This document shows positions 1 to 13,658 of a stretch of DNA of 64,000 nt, piece after piece. Source of the DNA: Siphonodentalium dalli (taxonomy: Eukaryota; Mollusca; Scaphopoda; Gadilida; Siphonodentaliidae); assembly GCA_032622095.1 (NCBI GenBank), contig CP136069.1:9502036-9566035 (forward strand), in the 5' to 3' direction. The translations under genes and the position numbers were made by a program. How positions within the stretch are numbered: position 1 is the first letter of the stretch; every line of letters starts with the position of its first letter. The notes under the pieces are model-generated. The model searched no databases. It was not told the origin of the DNA and saw nothing but the letters and a program-made list of their open reading frames with translations.

Positions 1-416
1 ACTGTATTACTGTCTCATCATTAGGAGGTATAGGTATAGAGTAGATAAATACACTGTATTACTGTCTCATCATTGGGAGTTATACGTATAGAGTAGATAA
101 ATACACTGTATTACTGTCACATCATTGGGAGTTATAGGTATAGAGTAGATAAACACACTGTATTACTGTCACATCATTGGGAGTTATACGTATAGAGTAG
201 ATAAATACACTGTATTACTGTCTCATCATTGGGAGTTATAGGTATAGAGTAGATAAACACACTATATTACTGTCTCATCATTGGGAGTTATAGGTATAGA
301 GTAGATAAACACACTGTATTACTGTCTCATCATTGGGAGGTATAGGTATAGCATAGATAAACACACTGTATTACTGTCACATCATTGGGAGTTATAGGTA
401 TAGAGTAGATAAACAC

Positions 417-468
417 ACTGTATTACTGTCTCATCATTGGGAGTTATAGGTATAGAGTAGATAAACAC
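417..468. repeat. Reference monomer (consensus-like 52-bp unit)
   Basis: This unit carries the commonest allele at each variable site (T15, G23, T28, G33, A40, G41, A48, C50), so it serves as the reference for positions used here. It has two internal near-repeats: ACTGT at 1-5 and again at 9-13, and TATAG at 29-33 and again at 35-39. The second pair explains the recurrent 6-bp deletion that gives 46-bp units. It ends in GTAGATAA (41-48) and CAC. GC is 18 of 52 bases. It has no CpG and no ATG on this strand. The choice of unit start is arbitrary. Confidence 0.95.
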
Positions 469-832
469 ACTGTATTACTGTCTCATCATTGGGAGGTATA
501 GGTATAGAGTAGATAAACACACTGTATTACTGTCTCATCATTGGGAGTTATAGGTATAGAGTAGATAAACACACTGTATTACTGTCTCATCATTGGGAGT
601 TATAGGTATAGAGTAGATAAACACACTGTATTACTGTCTCATCATTGGGAGGTATAGGTATAGAGTAGATAAATACACTGTATTACTGTCTCATCATTGG
701 GAGTTATAGGTATAGAGTAGATAAACACACTGTATTACTGTCACATCATTGGGAGGTATAGGTATAGAGTAGATAAATACACTGTATTACTGTCACATCA
801 TTGGGAGTTATAGGTATAGAGTAGATAAATAC

Positions 833-883
833 ACTGTATTACTGTCTCATCATTGGGAGTTATAGGTATAGAGTAGTGTACAC
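833..883. repeat. 51-bp variant unit, copy 1 of 4
   Basis: Positions 45-52 of the normal unit (ATAAACAC) are replaced by TGTACAC, a net loss of one base with two substitutions. The change creates the perfect 8-bp palindrome GTGTACAC and removes the AGATAA motif. Alleles are T15, T28. The other three copies are at 1872, 2443 and 3274, and none occurs later in the window. Confidence 0.95.
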
Positions 884-1871
884 ACTGTATTACTGTCTCA
901 TCATTGGGAGTTATAGGTATAGAGTAGATAAATACACTGTATTACTGTCTCATCATTGGGAGTTATAGGTATAGAGTAGATAAATACACTGTATTACTGT
1001 CTCATCATTGGGAGTTATAGGTATAGAGTAGATAAACACACTGTATTACTGTCACATCATTGGGAGTTATAGGTATAGAGTAGATAAATACACTGTATTA
1101 CTGTCTCATCATTGGGAGTTATAGGTATAGAGTAGATAAATACACTGTATTACTGTCACATCATTGGGAGTTATAGGTATAGAGTAGATAAATACACTGT
1201 ATTACTGTCTCATCATTGGGAGTTATAGGTATAGAGTAGATAAATACACTGTATTACTGTCTCATCATTGGGAGTTATAGGTATAGAGTAGATAAACACA
1301 CTGTATTACTGTCTCATCATTGGGAGTTATAGGTATAGAGTAGATAAACACACTGTATTACTGTCTCATCATTGGGAGTTATAGGTATAGAGTAGATAAA
1401 CACACTGTATTACTGTCTCATCATTGGGTGGTATAGGTATAGAGTAGATAAACACACTGTATTACTGTCACATCATTGGGAGGTATAGGTATAGAGTAGA
1501 TAAATACACTGTATTACTGTCTCATCATTGGGAGTTATAGGTATAGAGTAGATAAATACACTGTATTACTGTCACATCATTGGGAGTTATAGGTATAGAG
1601 TAGATAAACACACTGTATTACTGTCACATCATTGGGAGTTATAGGTATAGAGTAGATAAACACACTGTATTACTGTCACATCATTGGGAGGTATAGGTAT
1701 AGAGTAGATAAACACACTGTATTACTGTCTCATCATTGGGAGGTATAGGTATAGAGTAGATAAACACACTGTATTACTGTCTCATCATTGGGAGGTATAG
1801 GTATAGAGTAGATAAACACACTGTATTACTGTCACATCATTGGGAGTTATAGGTATAGAGTAGATAAACAC

Positions 1872-1922
1872 ACTGTATTACTGTCACATCATTGGGAGGT
1901 ATAGGTATAGAGTAGTGTACAC
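1872..1922. repeat. 51-bp variant unit, copy 2 of 4
   Basis: The tail is the same (TGTACAC replacing ATAAACAC) but on an A15, G28 background. The shared complex lesion on different backgrounds means the tail has been reshuffled between monomers by exchange or conversion. Confidence 0.95.
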
Positions 1923-2442
1923 ACTGTATTACTGTCTCATCATTGGGAGTTATAGGTATAGAGTAGATAAATACACTGTATTACTGTCTCATCATTGGGA
2001 GGTATAGGTATAGAGTAGATAAATACACTGTATTACTGTCTCATCATTGGGAGGTATAGGTATAGAGTAGATAAATACACTGTATTACTGTCTCATCATT
2101 GGGAGTTATAGGTATAGAGTAGATACACACACTGTATTACTGTCTCATCATTGGGAGTTATAGGTATAGAGTAGATAAACACACTGTATTACTGTCACAT
2201 CATTGGGAGGTATAGGTATAGAGTAGATAAATACACTGTATTACTGTCTCATCATTGGGAGGTATAGGTATAGAGTAGATAAATACACTGTATTACTGTC
2301 TCATCATTGGGAGTTATAGGTATAGAGTAGATAAACACACTGTATTACTGTCTCATCATTGGCAGTTATAGGTATAGAGTAGATAAACACACTGTATTAC
2401 TGTCACATCATTGGGAGGTATAGGTATAGAGTAGATAAATAC

Positions 2443-2493
2443 ACTGTATTACTGTCACATCATTGGGAGGTATAGGTATAGAGTAGTGTACAC
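2443..2493. repeat. 51-bp variant unit, copy 3 of 4
   Basis: The tail is the same on an A15, G28 background, identical to the copy at 1872. It is followed by a T15 unit, as are all four 51-bp units. Confidence 0.95.
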
Positions 2494-3273
2494 ACTGTAT
2501 TACTGTCTCATCATTAGGAGTTATAGGTATAGAGTAGATAAACACACTGTATTACTGTCTCATCATTGGGAGTTATAGGTATAGTGTAGATAAATACACT
2601 GTATTACTGTCTCATCATTGGGAGTTATAGGTATAGAGTAGATAAACACACTGTATTACTGTCACATCATTGGGAGGTATAGGTATAGAGTAGATAAACA
2701 CACTGTATTACTGTCACATCATTGGGAGGTATAGGTATAGAGTAGATAAATACACTGTATTACTGTCTCATCATTGGGAGGTATAGGTATAGAGTAGATA
2801 AATACACTGTATTACTGTCTCATCATTGGGAGGTATAGGTATAGAGTAGATAAATACACTGTATTACTGTCTCATCATTGGGAGTTATAGGTATAGAGTA
2901 GATAAATACACTGTATTACTGTCTCATCATTGGGAGGTATAGGTATAGAGTAGATAAACACACTGTATTACTGTCACATCATTGGGAGGTATAGGTATAG
3001 AGTAGATAAACACACTGTATTACTGTCACATCATTGGGAGGTATAGGTATAGAGTAGATAAATACACTGTATTACTGTCTCATCATTGGGAGTTATAGGT
3101 ATAGAGTAGATAAATACACTGTATTACTGTCACATCATTGGGAGTTATAGGTATAGAGTAGATAAACACACTGTATTACTGTCTCATCATTGGGAGGTAT
3201 AGGTATAGAGTAGATAAACACACTGTATTACTGTCTCATCATTGGGAGTTATAGGTATAGAGTAGATAAATAC

Positions 3274-3324
3274 ACTGTATTACTGTCACATCATTGGGAG
3301 TTATAGGTATAGAGTAGTGTACAC
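3274..3324. repeat. 51-bp variant unit, copy 4 of 4
   Basis: The tail is the same on an A15, T28 background. This is the last 51-bp unit; the remaining 60.7 kb contain none. Confidence 0.95.
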
Positions 3325-6300
3325 ACTGTATTACTGTCTCATCATTGGGAGTTATAGGTATAGAGTAGATAAACACACTGTATTACTGTCTCATCATTGG
3401 GAGTTATAGGTATAGAGTAGATAAACACACTGTATTACTGTCACATCATTGGGAGTTATAGGTATAGAGTAGATAAACACACTGTATTACTGTCACATCA
3501 TTGGGAGTTATAGGTATAGAGTAGATAAACACACTGTATTACTGTCTCATCATTGGGAGGTATAGGTATAGCGTAGATAAATACACTGTATTACTGTCAC
3601 ATCATTGGGAGTTATAGGTATAGAGTAGATAAATACACTGTATTACTGTCTCATCATTGGGAGGTATAGGTATAGAGTAGATAAACACACTGTATTACTG
3701 TCACATCATTGGGAGTTATAGGTATAGAGTAGATAAACACACTGTATTACTGTCTCATCATTGGGAGTTATAGGTATAGAGTAGATAAATACACTGTATT
3801 ACTGTCACATCATTGGGAGTTATAGGTATAGAGTAGATAAATACACTGTATTACTGTCTCATCATTGGGAGTTATAGGTATAGAGTAGATAAACACACTG
3901 TATTACTGTCACATCATTGGGAGGTATAGGTATAGAGTAGATAAATACACTGTATTACTGTCTCATCATTGGGAGTTATAGGTATAGAGTAGATAAATAC
4001 ACTGTATTACTGTCACATCATTGGGAGTTATAGGTATAGAGTAGATAAATACACTGTATTACTGTCTCATCATTGGGAGTTATAGGTATAGAGTAGATAA
4101 ACACACTGTATTACTGTCACATCATTGGGAGTTATAGCATAGATAAATACACTGTATTACTGTCTCATCATTGGGAGTTATAGGTATAGAGTAGATAAAC
4201 ACACTGTATTACTGTCTCATCATTGGGAGTTATAGGTATAGAGTAGATAAATACACTGTATTACTGTCACATCATTGGGAGTTATAGGTATAGAGTAGAT
4301 AAATACACTGTATTACTGTCTCATCATTGGGAGGTATAGGTATAGAGTAGATAAATACACTGTATTACTGTCACATCATTGGGAGGTATAGGTATAGAGT
4401 AGATAAATACACTGTATTACTGTCTCATCATTGGGAGTTATAGGTATAGAGTAGATAAATACACTGTATTACTGTCTCATCATTGGGAGTTATAGGTATA
4501 GAGTAGATAAACACACTGTATTACTGTCACATCATTGGGAGGTATAGGTATAGAGTAGATAAATACACTGTATTACTGTCACATCATTAGGAGTTATAGG
4601 TATAGAGTAGATAAATACACTGTATTACTGTCACATCATTGGGAGTTATAGGTATAGAGTAGATAAACACACTGTATTACTGTCTCATCATTGGGAGTTA
4701 TAGGTATAGAGTAGATAAACACACTGTATTACTGTCTCATCATTGGGAGTTATAGGTATAGAGTAGATAAATACACTGTATTACTGTCTCATCATTAGGA
4801 GTTATAGGTATAGAGTAGATAAATACACTGTATTACTGTCTCATCATTGGGAGTTATAGGTATAGAGTAGATAAATACACTGTATTACTGTCACATCATT
4901 GGGAGTTATAGGTATAGAGTAGATAAACACACTGTATTACTGTCTCATCATTGGGAGTTATAGGTATAGAGTAGATAAACACACTGTATTACTGTCTCAT
5001 CATTAGGAGTTATAGGTATAGAGTAGATAAACACACTGTATTACTGTCTCATCATTGGGAGTTATAGGTATAGAGTAGATAAACACACTGTATTACTGTC
5101 TCATCATTGGGAGGTATAGGTATAGAGTAGATAAATACACTGTATTACTGTCTCATCATTGGGAGTTATAGGTATAGAGTAGATAAATACACTGTATTAC
5201 TGTCACATCATTGGGAGTTATAGGTATAGAGTAGATAAACACACTGTATTACTGTCTCATCATTGGGAGTTATAGGTATAGAGTAGATAAACACACTGTA
5301 TTACTGTCTCATCATTGGGAGTTATAGGTATAGAGTAGATAAACACACTGTATTACTGTCACATCATTGGGAGTTATAGGTATAGAGTAGATAAACACAC
5401 TGTATTACTGTCTCATCATTGGGAGTTATAGGTATAGAGTAGATAAACACACTGTATTACTGTCTCATCATTGGGAGTTATAGGTATAGAGTAGATAAAT
5501 ACACTGTATTACTGTCACATCATTGGGAGGTATAGGTATAGAGTAGATAAATACACTGTATTACTGTCTCATCATTGGGAGTTATAGGTATAGAGTAGAT
5601 AAACACACTGTATTACTGTCTCATCATTGGGAGTTATAGGTATAGAGTAGATAAACACACTGTATTACTGTCTCATCATTGGGAGTTATAGGTATAGAGT
5701 AGATAAACACACTGTATTACTGTCTCATCATTGGGAGTTATAGGTATAGAGTAGATAAACACACTGTATTACTGTCTCATCATTAGGAGGTATAGGTATA
5801 GAGTAGATAAATACACTGTATTACTGTCTCATCATTGGGAGGTATAGGTATAGAGTAGATAAATACACTGTATTACTGTCTCATCATTGGGAGGTATAGG
5901 TATAGAGTAGATAAACACACTGTATTACTGTCTCATCATTGGGAGGTATAGGTATAGAGTAGATAAACACACTGTATTACTGTCTCATCATTGGGAGGTA
6001 TAGGTATAGAGTAGATAAACACACTGTATTACTGTCTCATCATTGGGAGTTATAGGTATAGAGTAGATAAACACACTGTATTACTGTCTCATCATTGGGA
6101 GGTATAGGTATAGAGTAGATAAACACACTGTATTACTGTCACATCATTGGGAGTTATAGGTATAGAGTAGATAAACACACTGTATTACTGTCTCATCATT
6201 GGGAGTTATAGGTATAGAGTAGATAAACACACTGTATTACTGTCACATCATTGGGAGGTATAGGTATAGAGTAGATAAATACACTGTATTACTGTCTCAT

Positions 6301-6386
6301 CATTGGGAGGTATAGGTATAGAGTAGATAAACACACTGTATTACTGTCACATCATTGGGAGTTATAGGTATAGAGTAGATACATAC

Positions 6387-6750
6387 ACTGTATTACTGTC
6401 TCATCATTGGGAGTTATAGGTATAGAGTAGATACACACACTGTATTACTGTCACATCATTGGGAGTTATAGGTATAGAGTAGATAAATACACTGTATTAC
6501 TGTCACATCATTGGGAGTTATAGGTATAGAGTAGATAAATACACTGTATTACTGTCTCATCATTGGGAGTTATAGGTATAGAGTAGATAAATACACTGTA
6601 TTACTGTCTCATCATTGGGAGGTATAGGTATAGCGTAGATAAACACACTGTATTACTGTCACATCATTGGGAGTTATAGGTATAGCGTAGATAAACACAC
6701 TGTATTACTGTCTCATCATTGGGAGTTATAGGTATAGAGTAGATAAATAC
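6387..6750. repeat. Seven-unit block, related to 9247-9610
   Basis: The block carries an unusual marker order: a C48 unit, three ordinary units, then two consecutive GCGTAG units (6595 and 6647). The same order recurs exactly 2,860 bp (55 units) downstream with three allele differences (A15 and T50 of unit 6491, and G23 of unit 6543). The preceding unit in each copy also carries C48 with T50. This suggests an old duplication or conversion. Confidence 0.8.
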
Positions 6751-6854
6751 ACTGTATTACTGTCTCATCATTGGGAGTTATAGGTATAGAGTAGATAAAT
6801 ACACTGTATTACTGTCTCATCATTGGGAGTTATAGGTATAGAGTAGATAAATAC

Positions 6855-7478
6855 ACTGTATTACTGTCTCATCATTGGGAGTTATAGGTATAGAGTAGAT
6901 AAACACACTGTATTACTGTCACATCATTGGGAGTTATAGGTATAGAGTAGATAAACACACTGTATTACTGTCACATCATTGGGAGTTATAGGTATAGAGT
7001 AGATAAATACACTGTATTACTGTCACATCATTGGGAGTTATAGGTATAGAGTAGATAAATACACTGTATTACTGTCTCATCATTGGGAGGTATACGTATA
7101 GAGTAGATAAATACACTGTATTACTGTCACATCATTGGGAGGTATAGGTATAGAGTAGATAAATACACTGTATTACTGTCTCATCATTGGGAGTTATAGG
7201 TATAGAGTAGATAAACACACTGTATTACTGTCACATCATTGGGAGTTATAGGTATAGAGTAGATAAACACACTGTATTACTGTCACATCATTGGGAGTTA
7301 TAGGTATAGAGTAGATAAATACACTGTATTACTGTCACATCATTGGGAGTTATAGGTATAGAGTAGATAAATACACTGTATTACTGTCTCATCATTGGGA
7401 GGTATACGTATAGAGTAGATAAATACACTGTATTACTGTCACATCATTGGGAGGTATAGGTATAGAGTAGATAAACAC
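6855..7478. repeat. 312-bp six-unit tandem duplication
   Basis: Units 6855-7166 and 7167-7478 have the same barcode order. Both include the rare G28+C33 unit (7063 and 7375), the only two of that combination I found. The single difference is position 50 of the last unit (T at 7164, C at 7476). It is a recent local duplication. Confidence 0.9.
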
Positions 7479-8546
7479 ACTGTATTACTGTCTCATCATT
7501 GGGAGTTATAGGTATAGAGTAGATAAATACACTGTATTACTGTCTCATCATTGGGAGTTATAGGTATAGAGTAGATAAACACACTGTATTACTGTCACAT
7601 CATTGGGAGTTATAGGTATAGAGTAGATAAACACACTGTATTACTGTCTCATCATTGGGAGTTATAGGTATAGAGTAGATAAATACACTGTATTACTGTC
7701 TCATCATTGGGAGTTATAGGTATAGAGTAGATAAATACACTGTATTACTGTCACATCATTGGGAGGTATAGGTATAGAGTAGATAAATACACTGTATTAC
7801 TGTCTCATCATTGGGAGTTATAGGTATAGAGTAGATAAATACACTGTATTACTGTCTCATCATTGGGAGTTATAGGTATAGAGTAGATAAATACACTGTA
7901 TTACTGTCTCATCATTGGGAGTTATAGGTATAGAGTAGATAAACACACTGTATTACTGTCTCATCATTGGGAGTTATAGGTATAGAGTAGATAAATACAC
8001 TGTATTACTGTCTCATCATTGGGAGTTATAGGTATAGAGTAGATAAACACACTGTATTACTGTCACATCATTGGGAGTTATAGGTATAGAGTAGATAAAT
8101 ACACTGTATTACTGTCTCATCATTGGGAGTTATAGGTATAGAGTAGATAAATACACTGTATTACTGTCACATCATTGGGAGGTATAGGTATAGAGTAGAT
8201 AAATACACTGTATTACTGTCTCATCATTGGGAGTTATAGGTATAGAGTAGATAAATACACTGTATTACTGTCTCATCATTGGGAGTTATAGGTATAGAGT
8301 AGATAAATACACTGTATTACTGTCTCATCATTGGGAGGTATAGGTATAGAGTAGATACACACACTGTATTACTGTCTCATCATTGGGAGTTATAGGTATA
8401 GAGTAGATAAATACACTGTATTACTGTCACATCATTGGGAGGTATAGGTATAGAGTAGATAAATACACTGTATTACTGTCTCATCATTGGGAGTTATAGG
8501 TATAGAGTAGATAAATACACTGTATTACTGTCACATCATTGGGAGG

Positions 8547-9087
8547 TATAGGTATAGAGTAGATAAATACACTGTATTACTGTCTCATCATTGGGAGTTA
8601 TAGGTATAGAGTAGATAAATACACTGTATTACTGTCACATCATTGGGAGGTATAGGTATAGAGTAGATAAATACACTGTATTACTGTCTCATCATTGGGA
8701 GTTATAGGTATAGAGTAGATAAACACACTGTATTACTGTCTCATCATTGGGAGGTATAGGTATAGAGTAGATAAATACACTGTATTACTGTCTCATCATT
8801 GGGAGTTATAGGTATAGAGTAGATAAATACACTGTATTACTGTCTCATCATTGGGAGTTATAGGTATAGAGTAGATAAATACACTGTATTACTGTCACAT
8901 CATTGGGAGGTATAGGTATAGAGTAGATAAATACACTGTATTACTGTCTCATCATTGGGAGTTATAGGTATAGAGTAGATAAACACACTGTATTACTGTC
9001 TCATCATTGGGAGGTATAGGTATAGAGTAGATAAATACACTGTATTACTGTCTCATCATTGGGAGTTATAGGTATAGAGTAGATAAA
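8547..9087. repeat. 260-bp five-unit tandem duplication
   Basis: Bases 8547-8827 reappear unchanged 260 bp later at 8807-9087, an identical run of 281 bp that exceeds the lag, as expected for a duplication whose second copy starts to repeat the first. Just upstream (8415-8674) the alternation A15-G28 / T15-T28 gives a short dimer pattern. Confidence 0.85.
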
Positions 9088-9246
9088 CACACTGTATTAC
9101 TGTCTCATCATTGGGAGTTATAGGTATAGAGTAGATAAACACACTGTATTACTGTCTCATCATTGGGAGTTATAGGTATAGAGTAGATAAACACACTGTA
9201 TTACTGTCTCATCATTGGGAGGTATAGGTATAGAGTAGATACATAC

Positions 9247-9610
9247 ACTGTATTACTGTCTCATCATTGGGAGTTATAGGTATAGAGTAGATACACACAC
9301 TGTATTACTGTCACATCATTGGGAGTTATAGGTATAGAGTAGATAAATACACTGTATTACTGTCTCATCATTGGGAGTTATAGGTATAGAGTAGATAAAC
9401 ACACTGTATTACTGTCTCATCATTAGGAGTTATAGGTATAGAGTAGATAAATACACTGTATTACTGTCTCATCATTGGGAGGTATAGGTATAGCGTAGAT
9501 AAACACACTGTATTACTGTCACATCATTGGGAGTTATAGGTATAGCGTAGATAAACACACTGTATTACTGTCTCATCATTGGGAGTTATAGGTATAGAGT
9601 AGATAAATAC
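9247..9610. repeat. Seven-unit block, related to 6387-6750
   Basis: This is the second copy at lag 2,860 bp. It has C48 at unit 9247, A23 at unit 9403 (absent from the first copy) and paired GCGTAG units at 9455 and 9507. Confidence 0.8.
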
Positions 9611-9971
9611 ACTGTATTACTGTCACATCATTGGGAGTTATAGGTATAGAGTAGATAAACACACTGTATTACTGTCTCATCATTGGGAGTTATAGGTATA
9701 GAGTAGATAAACACACTGTATTACTGTCTCATCATTGGGAGTTATAGGTATAGAGTAGATAAATACACTGTATTACTGTCACATCATTGGGAGTTATAGG
9801 TATAGAGTAGATAAACACACTGTATTACTGTCTCATCATTGGGAGGTATAGGTATAGAGTAGATACACACACTGTATTACTGTCTCATCATTGGGAGGTA
9901 TAGGTATAGAGTAGATAAATACACTGTATTACTGTCACATCATTGGGAGTTATAGGTATAGAGTAGATAAA
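9609..9971. repeat. 363-bp block repeated at 13659-14021
   Basis: It contains the marked unit 9819 (G28 with C48) in the middle. The whole 363 bp is identical to 13659-14021. The lag of 4,050 bp equals 78 units minus the 6 bp missing from the 46-bp unit at 9975. This is evidence of a long-range copy event inside the array. Confidence 0.85.
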
Positions 9972-9974
9972 TAC

Positions 9975-10020
9975 ACTGTATTACTGTCACATCATTGGGA
10001 GGTATAGCATAGATAAATAC
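9975..10020. repeat. 46-bp unit with CATAG
   Basis: A solitary short unit (A15, G28, T50) with the CATAG allele. It sits immediately right of the 363-bp block, where identity with the 13.7 kb copy ends. Confidence 0.9.
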
Positions 10021-10384
10021 ACTGTATTACTGTCTCATCATTGGGAGTTATAGGTATAGAGTAGATAAACACACTGTATTACTGTCTCATCATTGGGAGT
10101 TATAGGTATAGAGTAGATAAACACACTGTATTACTGTCTCATCATTGGGAGGTATAGGTATAGAGTAGATACATACACTGTATTACTGTCTCATCATTGG
10201 GAGGTATAGGTATAGAGTAGATAAACACACTGTATTACTGTCACATCATTGGGAGTTATAGGTATAGAGTAGATAAACACACTGTATTACTGTCTCATCA
10301 TTGGGAGGTATAGGTATAGAGTAGATAAACACACTGTATTACTGTCTCATCATTGGGAGGTATAGGTATAGAGTAGATAAACAC

Positions 10385-10436
10385 ACTGTATTACTGTCAC
10401 ATCATTGGGAGGTATATGTATAGAGTAGATAAATAC
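10385..10436. repeat. Unit with unique T33 (TATGTA)
   Basis: The T at 10417 gives TATATGTATA where other units have TATAGGTATA or the palindrome TATACGTATA. A C-to-T change of the CpG-containing form would give exactly this. I saw no other example. It also makes one of the few + strand ATG triplets in the window. Confidence 0.9.
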
Positions 10437-13400
10437 ACTGTATTACTGTCACATCATTGGGAGTTATAGGTATAGAGTAGATAAACACACTGTATTACTG
10501 TCTCATCATTGGGAGTTATAGGTATAGAGTAGATAAACACACTGTATTACTGTCACATCATTGGGAGTTATAGGTATAGAGTAGATAAACACACTGTATT
10601 ACTGTCTCATCATTGGGAGTTATAGGTATAGAGTAGATAAATACACTGTATTACTGTCTCATCATTGGGAGTTATAGGTATAGAGTAGATAAATACACTG
10701 TATTACTGTCACATCATTGGGAGGTATAGGTATAGAGTAGATAAACACACTGTATTACTGTCACATCATTGGGAGTTATAGGTATAGAGTAGATAAACAC
10801 ACTGTATTACTGTCTCATCATTGGGAGGTATAGGTATAGAGTAGATAAACACACTGTATTACTGTCTCATCATTGGGAGTTATAGGTATAGAGTAGATAA
10901 ATACACTGTATTACTGTCTCATCATTGGGAGGTATAGGTATAGCGTAGATAAACACACTGTATTACTGTCACATCATTGGGAGTTATAGGTATAGAGTAG
11001 ATAAACACACTGTATTACTGTCTCATCATTGGGAGGTATAGGTATAGAGTAGATAAACACACTGTATTACTGTCTCATCATTGGGAGGTATAGGTATAGA
11101 GTAGATAAACACACTGTATTACTGTCACATCATTGGGAGTTATAGGTATAGAGTAGATAAACACACTGTATTACTGTCACATCATTGGGAGTTATAGGTA
11201 TAGAGTAGATAAACACACTGTATTACTGTCTCATCATTGGGAGGTATAGGTATAGAGTAGATAAATACACTGTATTACTGTCTCATCATTGGGAGTTATA
11301 GGTATAGAGTAGATAAACACACTGTATTACTGTCTCATCATTGGGAGTTATAGGTATAGAGTAGATAAATACACTGTATTACTGTCTCATCATTGGGAGT
11401 TATAGGTATAGAGTAGATATATACACTGTATTACTGTCTCATCATTGGGAGTTATAGGTATAGAGTAGATAAATACACTGTATTACTGTCTCATCATTGG
11501 GAGTTATAGGTATAGAGTAGATACACACACTGTATTACTGTCACATCATTGGGAGGTATAGGTATAGAGTAGATAAATACACTGTATTACTGTCTCATCA
11601 TTGGGAGTTATAGGTATAGAGTAGATAAACACACTGTATTACTGTCACATCATTGGGAGTTATAGGTATAGAGTAGATAAATACACTGTATTACTGTCTC
11701 ATCATTGGGAGGTATAGGTATAGAGTAGATAAATACACTGTATTACTGTCTCATCATTGGGAGTTATAGGTATAGAGTAGATAAACACACTGTATTACTG
11801 TCTCATCATTGGGAGTTATAGGTATAGAGTAGATAAATACACTGTATTACTGTCTCATCATTGGGAGGTATAGGTATAGAGTAGATAAATACACTGTATT
11901 ACTGTCTCATCATTGGGAGTTATAGGTATAGAGTAGATAAACACACTGTATTACTGTCTCATCATTGGGAGTTATAGGTATAGAGTAGATAAATACACTG
12001 TATTACTGTCTCATCATTGGGAGTTATAGGTATAGAGTAGATAAACACACTGTATTACTGTCTCATCATTGGGAGGTATAGGTATAGAGTAGATAAATAC
12101 ACTGTATTACTGTCTCATCATTGGGAGTTATAGGTATAGAGTAGATAAATACACTGTATTACTGTCTCATCATTGGGAGTTATAGGTATAGAGTAGATAA
12201 ATACACTGTATTACTGTCTCATCATTGGGAGTTATAGGTATAGAGTAGATAAATACACTGTATTACTGTCTCATCATTGGGAGGTATAGGTATAGAGTAG
12301 ATAAACACACTGTATTACTGTCTCATCATTGGGAGGTATAGGTATAGAGTAGATAAATACACTGTATTACTGTCACATCATTGGGAGTTATAGGTATAGA
12401 GTAGATAAACACACTGTATTACTGTCTCATCATTGGGAGGTATAGGTATAGAGTAGATAAATACACTGTATTACTGTCTCATCATTGGGAGTTATAGGTA
12501 TAGAGTAGATAAACACACTGTATTACTGTCTCATCATTGGGAGTTATAGGTATAGAGTAGATAAATACACTGTATTACTGTCACATCATTGGGAGTTATA
12601 GGTATAGCATAGATAAACACACTGTATTACTGTCACATCATTGGGAGGTATAGGTATAGAGTAGATAAATACACTGTATTACTGTCTCATCATTGGGAGT
12701 TATAGGTATAGAGTAGATAAATACACTGTATTACTGTCTCATCATTGGGAGTTATAGGTATAGAGTAGATACACACACTGTATTACTGTCACATCATTGG
12801 GAGTTATAGGTATAGAGTAGATACACACACTGTATTACTGTCTCATCATTGGGAGGTATAGGTATAGAGTAGATAAACACACTGTATTACTGTCTCATCA
12901 TTGGGAGGTATAGGTATAGAGTAGATAAATACACTGTATTACTGTCTCATCATTAGGAGGTATAGGTATAGAGTAGATAAACACACTGTATTACTGTCTC
13001 ATCATTGGGAGTTATAGGTATAGAGTAGATAAATACACTGTATTACTGTCACATCATTGGGAGTTATAGGTATAGAGTAGATAAATACACTGTATTACTG
13101 TCACATCATTGGGAGTTATAGGTATAGAGTAGATAAACACACTGTATTACTGTCTCATCATTGGGAGGTATAGGTATAGAGTAGATAAATACACTGTATT
13201 ACTGTCTCATCATTGGGAGTTATAGGTATAGAGTAGATAAACACACTGTATTACTGTCTCATCATTGGGAGTTATAGGTATAGAGTAGATAAATACACTG
13301 TATTACTGTCTCATCATTGGGAGTTATAGGTATAGAGTAGATACACACACTGTATTACTGTCACATCATTGGGAGTTATAGGTATAGAGTAGATACACAC

Positions 13401-13658
13401 ACTGTATTACTGTCTCATCATTGGGAGTTATAGGTATAGAGTAGATAAACACACTGTATTACTGTCTCATCATTGGGAGTTATAGGTATAGAGTAGATAA
13501 ACACACTGTATTACTGTCACATCATTGGGAGTTATAGGTATAGAGTAGATAAACACACTGTATTACTGTCTCATCATTGGGAGTTATAGGTATAGAGTAG
13601 ATAAACACACTGTATTACTGTCTCATCATTGGGAGGTATAGGTATAGAGTAGATAAAC

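Noticed and set aside
884..3324. The spacings between 51-bp units as a larger repeat
   Set aside because: Intervals are 1,039, 571 and 831 bp, and neighbouring barcodes do not align, so no common larger block is supported.
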